This document shows positions 16,340-25,463 of a stretch of DNA of 64,000 bases, in pieces. The notes under the pieces are model-generated. The model did no database searches. It saw nothing but the letters and a program-made list of their open reading frames with translations, and had not been told where the DNA came from. The stretch's first letter is position 1, and every line of letters begins with the position of its first letter. Made by a program: the position numbers and the translations under genes. Location: NCBI GenBank assembly GCA_052379645.1, contig JBQSYU010000008.1. The stretch is one strand, 5' to 3'. Origin of the DNA: Arthrobacter_H sp030452125 (lineage in GTDB: Bacteria; Actinomycetota; Actinomycetes; Actinomycetales; Micrococcaceae).

Positions 16340-17983
16340 GTGACTCCTGAAGAACTCTCCCTCGCCATTTCCGCCTGCCTGCGCGAAGCCGTCGCTGCCG
16401 GTGAATTCACCGTCGACGTGCCCGAAGAAGTGCGGGTGGAACGACCCAAGAGCCGTGAGCACGGGGACTGGGCCACCAACATCGCCCTGCAGCTGGGCAA
16501 GAAGGCCGGCATGAACCCGCGCGAATTCGCCGCCGCCCTGCGCGAACGCCTGGTCTCGATCCCCGGGGTCGCCTCCGTCGACATCGCCGGACCGGGATTT
16601 CTGAACATCACCCTCGACGCGGCCGCCGCCGGTGAGCTGGCCAAATCCATCGTCGAGGCAGGGGCCGCGTACGGGGCCGGGTCGAGCCTGGCGGGCCAAC
16701 GGATCAACCTTGAATTCGTGTCGGCGAACCCGACGGGACCGATCCACCTCGGGGGGACCCGGTGGGCCGCGGTCGGGGACTCGCTGGCCCGAATCTTCCA
16801 GAACCAGGGCGCCGAAGTGACCCGTGAGTACTACTTCAACGACCATGGCGCCCAGATCGACCGCTTTGCCCGGTCCCTGCTGGCCAACGCCCGCGGTGAA
16901 GCAACCCCCGAGGACGGCTACGCGGGGCAGTACATCGATGACATCACCGCGCGTGTGCTCGCCATCGAGCCGGAGATCCTGCAGGCTGCCGATCCGCAGG
17001 AACGCTTCCGGGCGATCGGCGTGGACATGATGTTCGGGGAGATCAAGTCCTCCCTTCACGACTTCGGCGTCGACTTCGATGTCTTCTTCCACGAGGATTC
17101 CCTGCACCGCGATGGCTCGGTCGAGAAGCTGCTGGAACAGCTGAAGACCTCCGGAAGCCTGTACTTCGCCGACGGGGCCTGGTGGTTGCGCTCGACCGAA
17201 CACGGGGACGACAAGGACCGGGTCGTCATCAAGTCCGATGGCCAGGCCGCCTACATCGCCGGGGACATCGCCTATATCCAGGACAAGCGGGCACGGGGCT
17301 TCGACCTGAACGTGTACATGCTCGGCGCCGACCACCACGGCTACGTCGCCCGGTTGAAGGCCGCCGCGGCGGCCCTGGGCCACGACCCGGACTGCGTCGA
17401 GGTCATGATCGGCCAGATGGTCAACCTGATGCGCGAGGGCAAACCCGTGCGCATGTCCAAACGGGCCGGCACCGTGGTCACCCTCGAGGACCTGGTGGAC
17501 ACGGTGGGGGTGGACGCGGCCCGCTACGCGCTGACCCGCTATTCCTCGGACTCGAACATCGACATCGACCTGGATCTGCTGCAGCAGAAGTCCAACGACA
17601 ACCCGGTGTTCTACGTCCAATACGCCCATGCCAGGTCCCGGGCGGCCTCGCGCAACGCCGCGGCCGCCGGGGTGGACCGCAGCGCCTTCAACGCCGCGCT
17701 GCTGACCCACGAGACCGAAAACGACCTGCTGGCCGTGCTGGCGCAGTTCCCGCACCACCTGGTCGGTGCCGCGGAACACCGGGAGCCGCACCGTGTGGCC
17801 CGCTACCTCGAATCCCTGGCCGGGGCCTACCACCGCTGGTATGCGGCGGCCCGGATCACCCCGTTGGCCGACGGACCGGTCGAGGACGTCAACCGCACCC
17901 GGCTGTGGCTCAACGACGCCACCACCCAGGTGCTGGCCAACGGCCTGGACCTGTTGGGCGTTTCGGCCCCGGAGAGGATGTAG
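16340..17983 (+). CDS. argS: Arginine--tRNA ligase
   Basis: Charges tRNA-Arg with arginine; class I synthetase of 547 residues. N-terminal Add-1 domain (about 1-110), HIGH-like motif NPTGPIHLGG (about 130), KMSK-like motif VRMSKRAG (about 369), and the C-terminal anticodon-binding all-alpha domain (DALR) ending SLAGAYHRWYAAARI. Start is GTG. It heads a conserved actinobacterial block with lysA two bases behind it. Confidence 0.96.
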   Translation: MTPEELSLAISACLREAVAAGEFTVDVPEEVRVERPKSREHGDWATNIALQLGKKAGMNPREFAAALRERLVSIPGVASVDIAGPGFLNITLDAAAAGELAKSIVEAGAAYGAGSSLAGQRINLEFVSANPTGPIHLGGTRWAAVGDSLARIFQNQGAEVTREYYFNDHGAQIDRFARSLLANARGEATPEDGYAGQYIDDITARVLAIEPEILQAADPQERFRAIGVDMMFGEIKSSLHDFGVDFDVFFHEDSLHRDGSVEKLLEQLKTSGSLYFADGAWWLRSTEHGDDKDRVVIKSDGQAAYIAGDIAYIQDKRARGFDLNVYMLGADHHGYVARLKAAAAALGHDPDCVEVMIGQMVNLMREGKPVRMSKRAGTVVTLEDLVDTVGVDAARYALTRYSSDSNIDIDLDLLQQKSNDNPVFYVQYAHARSRAASRNAAAAGVDRSAFNAALLTHETENDLLAVLAQFPHHLVGAAEHREPHRVARYLESLAGAYHRWYAAARITPLADGPVEDVNRTRLWLNDATTQVLANGLDLLGVSAPERM

Positions 17984-17985
17984 CC

Positions 17986-19404
17986 GTGGCGGCCTCGAAT
18001 CTGGCTCCCGACTGGTTGAGCTACCCCACTGACATCAACGCACTGCACCGCGTCCAATGGGCCTCCGGAGTGGCCCGCACCGATGACGGCGAACTGGCGG
18101 TTCAGGGACTGCGCGTGACGGAGCTGGCCCGCCGATACGGCACCGCCTTGTTCGTGCTGGACGAGGATGACTTCCGGGCCCGGGCCGCCGGCTTCCGTGA
18201 GGCCTTCGACGCGGCCTTCGCCGAACTCTGCGGCGGGGTCGACGTCTACTATGCCGGCAAGGCGTTCCTGAGCATCGAGGTGGCCCGCTGGATCACCGAG
18301 GAGGGACTGCGTCTGGACACCTGCTCGGGCGGGGAACTGGCGGTGGCCCGACGCGCCGGGGTCCCGGCGGCGAACCTGTCGCTGCACGGGAACAACAAAT
18401 CGGCGACCGAGATCGACACCGCCCTGGACCTGGGGCTGGGCCGGATCGTGGTGGACAGCCTGGATGAGCTCGACCGCATCATCACCCTCGCCGGCCGCAA
18501 GGGCGCCACCGCCAACGTGATGCTCCGGTTGACCCCGGGGGTCCATGCGAGCACCCACGAGTTCATTGCCACCGCCCACGAGGACCAGAAGTTCGGTCTG
18601 TCCCTGGTCCCCGACGCGACCGGCAGTTCGCCGGCGGCGGCGGCCGTGGCGGTGGCCCTGGAGGCGCCGGAGGTGAATCTGCTGGGCATCCACGCCCATA
18701 TCGGCTCGCAGATCTTCGAGGCCGAAGGTTTTGAGATCGCCGCCCGCACCATGCTCGGCTTCCTGGGCGCGATCCGGGACCGGCACGGGGTGGAGCTGCC
18801 CGAACTGGATCTGGGCGGCGGATACGGCATCGCCTACACCGAGGCCGACACCCCCCGTGATCCGGCCGAGCTGGCCCGGGCGATGGCCGCCGTCGTGGCC
18901 GAGGAAGCCGCCGCCCTGGGGTTGGCGGTCCCGCGGATCTCCATCGAACCCGGACGGGCCATTGCCGGCCCGAGCACCTTCACCCTCTACGAGACCGGGG
19001 TCCGCAAGACCGTCCAGGTCGACGACGGGGCCGGTACGCTGCCGCGTCGCTATGTTTCGGTGGACGGCGGGATGAGCGACAACGCCCGGCCGGTGCTCTA
19101 CGAAGCGGACTACAGTGCCGTGCTCGCCTCGCGTGTGACGGAGGCCGAACCGATTATGTCCCGGGTGGTTGGAAAACACTGTGAAAGTGGTGACATAGTC
19201 GTCCGGGATGTTTACCTGCCGGACGACGTCGCGGCGGGCGACCTCCTCGCGGTCCCCGGAACCGGTGCGTATTGCTGGGCTTTGGCCAGCAACTACAACT
19301 ATCTGGGCCGGCCCGCGGTGATCGCCATCCGCGATGGTGCCGCCCGCGTCATCATCCGCAGGGAAACCGAAGACGATTTGTTGGCCCGTGACATGGGAGC
19401 GTAG
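17986..19404 (+). CDS. lysA: Diaminopimelate decarboxylase
   Basis: Last step of lysine synthesis: decarboxylates meso-diaminopimelate to L-lysine with pyridoxal phosphate. 472 residues; the PLP lysine is in YYAGKAF (about residue 92), the glycine-rich phosphate loop is LDLGGGYGIAY, and SIEPGRAIAGP and CESGDIVV carry further active-site residues. GTG at 17986, two bases after the argS stop. A longer open frame starting at 17182 lies inside argS and is a shadow. Confidence 0.96.
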   Translation: MAASNLAPDWLSYPTDINALHRVQWASGVARTDDGELAVQGLRVTELARRYGTALFVLDEDDFRARAAGFREAFDAAFAELCGGVDVYYAGKAFLSIEVARWITEEGLRLDTCSGGELAVARRAGVPAANLSLHGNNKSATEIDTALDLGLGRIVVDSLDELDRIITLAGRKGATANVMLRLTPGVHASTHEFIATAHEDQKFGLSLVPDATGSSPAAAAVAVALEAPEVNLLGIHAHIGSQIFEAEGFEIAARTMLGFLGAIRDRHGVELPELDLGGGYGIAYTEADTPRDPAELARAMAAVVAEEAAALGLAVPRISIEPGRAIAGPSTFTLYETGVRKTVQVDDGAGTLPRRYVSVDGGMSDNARPVLYEADYSAVLASRVTEAEPIMSRVVGKHCESGDIVVRDVYLPDDVAAGDLLAVPGTGAYCWALASNYNYLGRPAVIAIRDGAARVIIRRETEDDLLARDMGA

Positions 19405-19411
19405 GTAACAC

Positions 19412-20719
19412 GTGAAGAAACTCAAGGTGGCCCTCCTCGGCTGCGGCAATGTCGGTGCGCAGGTCGCCAGGATCCTGCTGGACGACGCCGAAGTCCTCTC
19501 CGAGCGCACCGGGGCGGGACTGGAACTGGCAGGCATCGCCGTGCGCAACACCGGGGCACCGCGCGATGTGGAACTGCCCGCCGGACTGTTCACCACCGAT
19601 GCCGAGGCACTGGTGGACTCCGCGGATATCGTCATCGAGCTCATGGGCGGCCTGGAACCGGCCGCCTCCCTGATCCGCCGGGCCATCGATGCCGGAGCCA
19701 CGGTGGTCACCGGGAACAAGGCGCTGCTGGCCAAGGACCTGCCGGGGCTCTCGGCCCGGGCCAACGAGGCCGGAGTCCAACTCTCCTACGAGGCAGCCGT
19801 GGCCGGGGCCATCCCGATCCTGCGGCCCATCCGCGATTCCTTGGCGGGTGACCGGATCACCAAGGTCATGGGCATCGTCAACGGCACCACCAACTACATC
19901 CTCGACGCCATGGACACCTCCGGCGCGGCCTTCGACGACGCCCTGGCCAAGGCCAAGGAGCTCGGCTACGCCGAAGCCGATCCGACGGCGGACATCGAAG
20001 GCCACGACGCCGCCTCGAAGGCGGCGATCCTGGCGACTCTGTCCTTCCACGCGCCCTTCGACCTGGACGATGTGGACTGCGAAGGCATCACCTCCGTCAC
20101 CGCCGAGGACGTGGCCGCCGCCCGCGAACAGGGAATGGTCATCAAGTTGCTGGCCATCGCCGAACGCCTGGGCAACGGCAGCGGCCCCGAAGGGGTCGGC
20201 GTCCGGGTCCACCCGACGCTGATCCCGCGCGTGCACCCGCTGGCCGCGGTGCACGGGGCCTTCAATGCCGTGTTCGTCGAGGCCGACAATGCCGGGGAAC
20301 TGATGTTCTACGGCCAGGGGGCCGGCGGCCGTCCCACCGCCTCGGCCATCGTCGGTGATGTCGTCTCCGCGGCCCGTCGCGTCGTCCTGGGCGGTCCGGG
20401 ACGCACCGAGGCCACCGTCGGCCAGATCAAGGCCCTGCCCATCGAAGCGGTACGCACCAGCTACAGCATCGGCCTGCAGGTCAGCGACAAGACCGGCGTC
20501 CTGGCCAAGATCGCGAAGATCTTCACCGACCACAAGGTCTCCATCGAAACCATGCGCCAGAGTCCCGAGGACGTCGAAGGGGATGCCCCCGGCTCGGCGT
20601 CGCTGCGCTTCGTCACCCACCGCGGCAGCGAAGCAGCCCTGGCCGCGACCGTGGCGGACATCAAGGAACTCAGCGTCGTCACCGCCGTGACGTCCGTACT
20701 CCGAGTCGAAGGAAACTAA
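19412..20719 (+). CDS. hom: Homoserine dehydrogenase
   Basis: Reduces aspartate semialdehyde to homoserine at the methionine/threonine branch. 435 residues: NAD(P)-binding GCGNVGAQVA (from residue 10), catalytic region VMGIVNGTTNYILDAM and GYAEADPTADIEGHDAA, and a C-terminal ACT domain (SIGLQVSDKTGVLAKIAKIF) that in relatives gives feedback inhibition by threonine. GTG start seven bases after lysA; thrC begins directly after its stop. Confidence 0.96.
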   Translation: MKKLKVALLGCGNVGAQVARILLDDAEVLSERTGAGLELAGIAVRNTGAPRDVELPAGLFTTDAEALVDSADIVIELMGGLEPAASLIRRAIDAGATVVTGNKALLAKDLPGLSARANEAGVQLSYEAAVAGAIPILRPIRDSLAGDRITKVMGIVNGTTNYILDAMDTSGAAFDDALAKAKELGYAEADPTADIEGHDAASKAAILATLSFHAPFDLDDVDCEGITSVTAEDVAAAREQGMVIKLLAIAERLGNGSGPEGVGVRVHPTLIPRVHPLAAVHGAFNAVFVEADNAGELMFYGQGAGGRPTASAIVGDVVSAARRVVLGGPGRTEATVGQIKALPIEAVRTSYSIGLQVSDKTGVLAKIAKIFTDHKVSIETMRQSPEDVEGDAPGSASLRFVTHRGSEAALAATVADIKELSVVTAVTSVLRVEGN

Positions 20720-21820
20720 GTGGCCCACCAGTGGCGCGGAGTCATCCGCGAATACGCATCCCGACTGCCCGTGGACGATTCCACCCGGGTCATCACCCTG
20801 GGGGAGGGGGGCACCCCGCTGGTCTTCGCCCCGGCGTTGTCCGAACTCACCGGATCCGAGGTGTACCTGAAGGTCGAGGGGATGAACCCCACCGGCTCCT
20901 TCAAGGACCGAGGCATGACCATGGCCATCACCGCGGCGATCGCCTCCGGCGCCGAGGCCGTCGTCTGCGCCTCCACCGGCAACACCTCGGCCTCGGCCGC
21001 CGCCTACGCCACCCAGGCGGGCATCAAATGCGCCGTGCTGGTCCCCGACGGCAAGATCGCCATGGGCAAGCTCTCCCAGGCCATCGCCCACGGTGCCGAA
21101 CTGCTGCAGGTCAACGGCAACTTCGACAACTGCCTGGAGGTGGCCCGGAAGCTGAGCGAGAACTACCCGGTCTTCCTGGTGAACTCGGTGAACCCGGCCC
21201 GGATCGAAGGCCAGAAGACCGGGGCCTTCGAGATCGTGGATTTCCTGGGGGACGCCCCGGACTACCACCTGTTGCCGGTGGGCAATGCGGGGAACATCAC
21301 CGCCTACTGGAAGGGCTACCAGGAGTATTCCGAGCCCTACGAATCCGCCAGTGCCGGCCAGCTGGCCCCCGTGGCCACCAAACGCCCGATCATGTGGGGG
21401 TTCCAGGCCGCCGGCTCGGCACCGATCGTCGCCGGCCACCCGATCACCGAACCCGATACGATCGCCACCGCCATCCGGATCGGCAACCCTGCCTCCTGGG
21501 CCCAGGCCGAAGCCGCCCGTGATGAATCCGGCGGCATGATCGACGCCGTCAGCGACGAGGAGATCCTCGAGGCCCACCGCTGGCTTTCGGCCAAGGAAGG
21601 GGTGTTCGTGGAACCGGCATCCGCTGCGGGGGTCGCCGGACTGCTCAAGCACCATGCCGCCGGGGACGTCCCGGCCGGTAGGAAGATCGTCATCACGGTC
21701 ACCGGCCACGGGCTCAAGGACCCGCAATGGGCCTTGCGCAACGCGGACGGATCCGACGTCGCCCCCACCAAGGTGGACTTCGACGTCGTGGCAGTGGCCG
21801 ACGCCCTCGGCCTGGCCTGA
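20720..21820 (+). CDS. thrC: Threonine synthase
   Basis: Converts O-phosphohomoserine to threonine with PLP. 366 residues; PLP lysine K62 in PTGSFKDRGM, phosphate-binding loop region STGNTSASAAAYA, and LLPVGNAGNITAYWKGYQE. GTG starts immediately after the hom stop, so hom, thrC and thrB form one unit. Confidence 0.96.
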   Translation: MAHQWRGVIREYASRLPVDDSTRVITLGEGGTPLVFAPALSELTGSEVYLKVEGMNPTGSFKDRGMTMAITAAIASGAEAVVCASTGNTSASAAAYATQAGIKCAVLVPDGKIAMGKLSQAIAHGAELLQVNGNFDNCLEVARKLSENYPVFLVNSVNPARIEGQKTGAFEIVDFLGDAPDYHLLPVGNAGNITAYWKGYQEYSEPYESASAGQLAPVATKRPIMWGFQAAGSAPIVAGHPITEPDTIATAIRIGNPASWAQAEAARDESGGMIDAVSDEEILEAHRWLSAKEGVFVEPASAAGVAGLLKHHAAGDVPAGRKIVITVTGHGLKDPQWALRNADGSDVAPTKVDFDVVAVADALGLA

Positions 21821-21823
21821 AGC

Positions 21824-22840
21824 ATGGGCCGCACGAATCCCGCGGGCATCCCCGTCCCCCAGGCCAGGGTCCACGGCCCGGTCGTGGCCCCCGGCCAACG
21901 GGTGACGGTGTCGGTGCCCGGGACCACCGCCAACCTGGGTCCCGGCTATGACTGCCTCGGGCTGGCATTGGGTCTGCGCGACACGTTGACGGTGACCACG
22001 ACGGCGGAAACCGGGGTCAAGGTCGAGGTCGAGGGGGAGGGTGCCGGCTGCCTGCCCACCGATGCCCACCATCTGGTCGCCCGCACCATCCTTGCCCGGT
22101 GGGCCGACGCCGGGGCCGGACCTGCCGGACTGCGGCTGCACGCCCATAATGTGATCCCGCACGGACGGGGGCTGGGTTCCTCGGCGGCGGCGATCGTCTC
22201 GGGGCTGGCTGCCGCCGACGCCCTGCTGCCCGAGGCCCTGCGCCGCGAGGTGACCGGCCGCGAACCACTGTTCGCGGCCGCAGCCCGGTTGGAGGGCCAC
22301 CCCGATAACGTCGCCCCGGCCGTCGAGGGGGCCCTGACGCTGTCGCTGCAGGACGAACACGGGGCCCGCAGCACGGCACTGGAGCTGGACCCGTCGATCG
22401 TGCCGGTGGTGGCGATCCCCGATACCGAACTCTCCACCCGGACGGCCCGCTCGCTGCTGCCGGACACCGTGCCGCACGCGGTGGCCGCGGCCAATGGAGC
22501 CCATGTGGGTCTGCTGGTCCATGCCCTGGCCGGGCACCCGGAGCTGCTGCTGGCGGCCACCGAGGACCGGCTCCACCAGGACCAGCGGGCCCCGGCGATG
22601 CCCGCCTCGGCCGAACTGATCTCCCGGCTGCGGTCCGCGGGGCATGCGGCAGTGGTTTCCGGCGCCGGGCCCACGGTGCTCATCCTGGCCGTCTCGGCCC
22701 GGGAAGCCGATGCCGTCGCCGAACTCATCGCCGCCGCGCCGACCGTCACCCGGGATCCCGGATCGAGGGCCGCCGCGGTGACGTGGCGTGTCCTGATGCC
22801 CGGGATAGACCTCACGGGTGTTAGAGTGGAGTCGCACTAG
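21824..22840 (+). CDS. thrB: Homoserine kinase
   Basis: Phosphorylates homoserine, supplying threonine synthase. 338-residue GHMP kinase with the ATP loop HGRGLGSSAAA (about 113-123), opening VSVPGTTANLGPGYDCLGLAL and C-terminal SGAGPTVLIL. Lies three bases after thrC and ends the amino-acid block; a 315-base leader region precedes rho. Confidence 0.95.
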   Translation: MGRTNPAGIPVPQARVHGPVVAPGQRVTVSVPGTTANLGPGYDCLGLALGLRDTLTVTTTAETGVKVEVEGEGAGCLPTDAHHLVARTILARWADAGAGPAGLRLHAHNVIPHGRGLGSSAAAIVSGLAAADALLPEALRREVTGREPLFAAAARLEGHPDNVAPAVEGALTLSLQDEHGARSTALELDPSIVPVVAIPDTELSTRTARSLLPDTVPHAVAAANGAHVGLLVHALAGHPELLLAATEDRLHQDQRAPAMPASAELISRLRSAGHAAVVSGAGPTVLILAVSAREADAVAELIAAAPTVTRDPGSRAAAVTWRVLMPGIDLTGVRVESH

Positions 22841-23155
22841 CGGTAATACCCCCGGTATTCGCGACGGAGACGTTTGGTCACCATCGGGATCGGGGAACGC
22901 ACGGATCGTGCACTTCGCGAACTCCACTTATTTGGTTCCCCTGTGTCGACCCGAAGCAGACCGCGTGCGGCTTTCATGCTGGCCGTGCCCCGATTGCCGG
23001 GGAACCGGCGGCCACCACACAGGATGAATGCTTCAGGGCAGCATCGGCGTTTGCCGATATGCCCGGCAGCCGGCCCGCATCTGAAGCGGAGTACCGGAAG
23101 ACAACCCAGCGGATCGTTCCGATATGATCCGCCCGACGAGGGGGAAGGAACCTTC
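22841..23155 (+). promoter_or_regulatory. Long leader region of rho
   Basis: A 315-base non-coding stretch between thrB and rho. AGTGGAGT (22826-22833, at the thrB end) can pair with ACTCCACT (22921-22928). A possible -10 TATGAT lies at 23123-23128 with a weak AAGACA 19 bases before it. Rho leaders in other bacteria are autoregulated by Rho-dependent attenuation; whether this one is cannot be read from sequence. No small gene with a ribosome site was seen. Confidence 0.4.
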
Positions 23156-25312
23156 GTGACCGATACCACCAGCCTGACCGCAGGCGTGGAAGAAACGTCG
23201 ACGGCACCACAGAGCGCAGGACTGGCCGGGCTCAAGCTCGCCCAGCTCCAGGCACTGGCGTCACAACTGGGGATCACCGGCGGATCGCGGATGCGCAAGG
23301 GTGATCTCGTCACCGCCATCTCGAACCACCAGCGTGGCGGCTCCGTCGCCGACCGCGACAAGCCAGCCAAGGCCGCAGCAACACAGGCCCCCGCCCAGAA
23401 GGCGAAGACCGCCGAGAAGGCGCCGGCCGAGGCCGCCCCGCAGTCCGAGTCCGAGGATCGCCCGGCCCGTGGCCGTGGCCGCAGCCGTCGAGCCAGCAGC
23501 GATGGGCAGAGCACCGCTACCGAGTCGACCGACTCGAAGCAGGTCGCCTCCGCTCCCGACGCCGAGGCCGAGACCTCCAACGATTCCGGCTCCAACCAGC
23601 GCCGCAGCCGTGGTGCGCGCCGTACCTCCGAGACCACCGAGGGCAACGACGCCAACTCCGGTTCAAGCCAGGACGGTGGCCAGCAGCAGGAGGGCGCCCA
23701 GTCCTCCGGCGGCAACGACGACCGCCAGGACCGGGGCAACGACCGTTCGCGCAACCGTCGTTCGCGTAACCGCCGCGACAACAACGAGTCCGGCAACTCC
23801 CATGACTCCCGCGATGGAAACCGCGACGAGGGCCAGAAGGGCCAGCAGAACGACTCGGGTCGCAACGACCAGCAGGACAATCAGCGCGATCACGGCAACC
23901 GCCGGGACAACCAGCAGGACAACCAGCGCGACCACAGCAACCAGCGTGACAACCAGCGGGAGAACAACCGCCGGGACAACCAGCGGGACAACGACCACCG
24001 TCGCGACAACGATTCCAACGACCGCGGTGGACGCAACAACCGCCGCGACCGGAACCGCAATCGCAACGACCGCAACGACCGGAACGACCGGAACAACCGT
24101 CGCGGACGCAACCGCAACCAGCCCGAGGTGGACGACACCGAGGTCACCGAGGACGATGTCCTGCTGCCGGTGGCCGGGATCCTGGACGTGCTGGAGAACT
24201 ACGCCTTCGTGCGCACCTCCGGCTACCTGCCCGGGCCCAGCGACGTCTACGTCTCGCTGAACCAGGTCAAGCGCCACAACCTGCGCAAGGGCGACGCGGT
24301 CGTCGGAGCCATCCGGGCCCCCCGCGATGGCGAGAACAACAACTCGGGCAACCAGCGGGCGAAGTTCAATGCCCTGGTGAAGCTGACGAACGTGAACGGC
24401 AAGCCGGTCGAGGAGAACAAGGACCGTGTCGAGTTCAACAAGCTCGTCCCGCTCTACCCCTCCGAGCGTCTGCGCATGGAAACCGACGCCAAGCTCGTCG
24501 GACCGCGCGTCATCGACCTGGTCGCCCCGATCGGCAAGGGCCAGCGTGGCCTGATCGTCTCGCCGCCGAAGGCCGGCAAGACCCTGATCCTGCAGTCCAT
24601 CGCCAACGCGATCACGGTGAACAACCCCGAGGTCCACCTCATGATGGTGCTCGTGGACGAGCGTCCCGAAGAAGTCACCGACATGCAGCGCACGGTCAAG
24701 GGCGAGGTCGTTGCCTCGACCTTCGACCGTCCCGCCGACGACCACACCACGGTCGCGGAACTGGCCATCGAACGGGCCAAGCGCCTGGTGGAAATGGGCA
24801 TGGACGTCGTGGTCCTGCTGGACTCGATGACCCGTCTGGGCCGTGCCTACAACCTCAGCGCCCCGGCCTCGGGCCGGATCCTTTCCGGTGGTGTCGACTC
24901 GGCGGCCCTGTACCCGCCGAAGCGCTTCTTCGGTGCCGCCCGCAACATCGAGAACGGTGGCTCGCTGACCATCCTGGCCACCGCACTGGTGGAGACCGGC
25001 TCCAAGATGGACGAGGTCATCTTCGAGGAGTTCAAGGGCACCGGCAACATGGAGTTGCGCCTGTCCCGCCAGTTGGCGGACAAGCGGATCTTCCCGGCAG
25101 TGGATGTGCGCGAATCCAGCACCCGCCGCGAAGAGAACCTGCTTTCTCCCGAAGAGATCAAGATCATGTGGCGTCTGCGCCGGGTGCTCTCCGGGCTGGA
25201 GACGCAGCAGGCGTTGGAGGTCCTCACCTCCAAGATCCGCGAAACGCAGTCCAACGCGGAATTCCTGATGCTGGTGTCCAAGACGACCCTCGGGTCCAAG
25301 TCCGACTCCTAG
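23156..25312 (+). CDS. rho: Transcription termination factor Rho, with large low-complexity insert
   Basis: Hexameric RNA helicase for factor-dependent termination; 718 residues, far longer than the 419-residue E. coli protein. Rho_N helical domain about 20-58 (LKLAQLQALASQLGITG), then about 260 residues of Arg/Asn/Asp/Gln-rich sequence (about 62-325), the cold-shock-like primary RNA site (from about 338, VAGILDVLENYAFVRTSGYL), Walker A SPPKAGKT (about 468), and Walker B region VVVLLDSMTRLGRAYN. Start GTG at 23156 after GGGGAAGGAACCTTC. Similar inserts are known in Micrococcus Rho and promote RNA binding. Confidence 0.96.
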   Translation: MTDTTSLTAGVEETSTAPQSAGLAGLKLAQLQALASQLGITGGSRMRKGDLVTAISNHQRGGSVADRDKPAKAAATQAPAQKAKTAEKAPAEAAPQSESEDRPARGRGRSRRASSDGQSTATESTDSKQVASAPDAEAETSNDSGSNQRRSRGARRTSETTEGNDANSGSSQDGGQQQEGAQSSGGNDDRQDRGNDRSRNRRSRNRRDNNESGNSHDSRDGNRDEGQKGQQNDSGRNDQQDNQRDHGNRRDNQQDNQRDHSNQRDNQRENNRRDNQRDNDHRRDNDSNDRGGRNNRRDRNRNRNDRNDRNDRNNRRGRNRNQPEVDDTEVTEDDVLLPVAGILDVLENYAFVRTSGYLPGPSDVYVSLNQVKRHNLRKGDAVVGAIRAPRDGENNNSGNQRAKFNALVKLTNVNGKPVEENKDRVEFNKLVPLYPSERLRMETDAKLVGPRVIDLVAPIGKGQRGLIVSPPKAGKTLILQSIANAITVNNPEVHLMMVLVDERPEEVTDMQRTVKGEVVASTFDRPADDHTTVAELAIERAKRLVEMGMDVVVLLDSMTRLGRAYNLSAPASGRILSGGVDSAALYPPKRFFGAARNIENGGSLTILATALVETGSKMDEVIFEEFKGTGNMELRLSRQLADKRIFPAVDVRESSTRREENLLSPEEIKIMWRLRRVLSGLETQQALEVLTSKIRETQSNAEFLMLVSKTTLGSKSDS

Positions 25313-25331
25313 CTACCCGTACCGCCCGGAT

Positions 25332-25360
25332 CCGGTCCCGCCCCTGAAGGCGTGGACCGG
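25332..25360 (+). terminator. Hairpin after rho
   Basis: CCGGTCCCGCC (25332-25342) pairs with GGCGTGGACCGG (25349-25360), with one bulged base and a six-base loop, 19 bases after the rho stop. No T-tract follows, so termination may be partial. Confidence 0.5.
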
Positions 25361-25463
25361 GCCGGGCGTTATGCGTTAAGGCCGGGAGACGGCCCGTTCG
25401 TCCCTAGACTGGTATCCGCGTGGAAACCGCAACCACCCGTGGTGCCGAGAAAGAAGTACAGCC

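Noticed and set aside
19352..22927. Antisense open frame of 1191 codons across hom, thrC and thrB
   Set aside because: High-GC third-position bias keeps the opposite frame open. The plus strand holds complete, recognisable enzymes, and the antisense product has no family sequence or ribosome site.
23700..24130. Short repeats that could look like a CRISPR or tandem-repeat array
   Set aside because: They are in-frame codon repeats for the NDR-rich insert of Rho, with no regular spacers.
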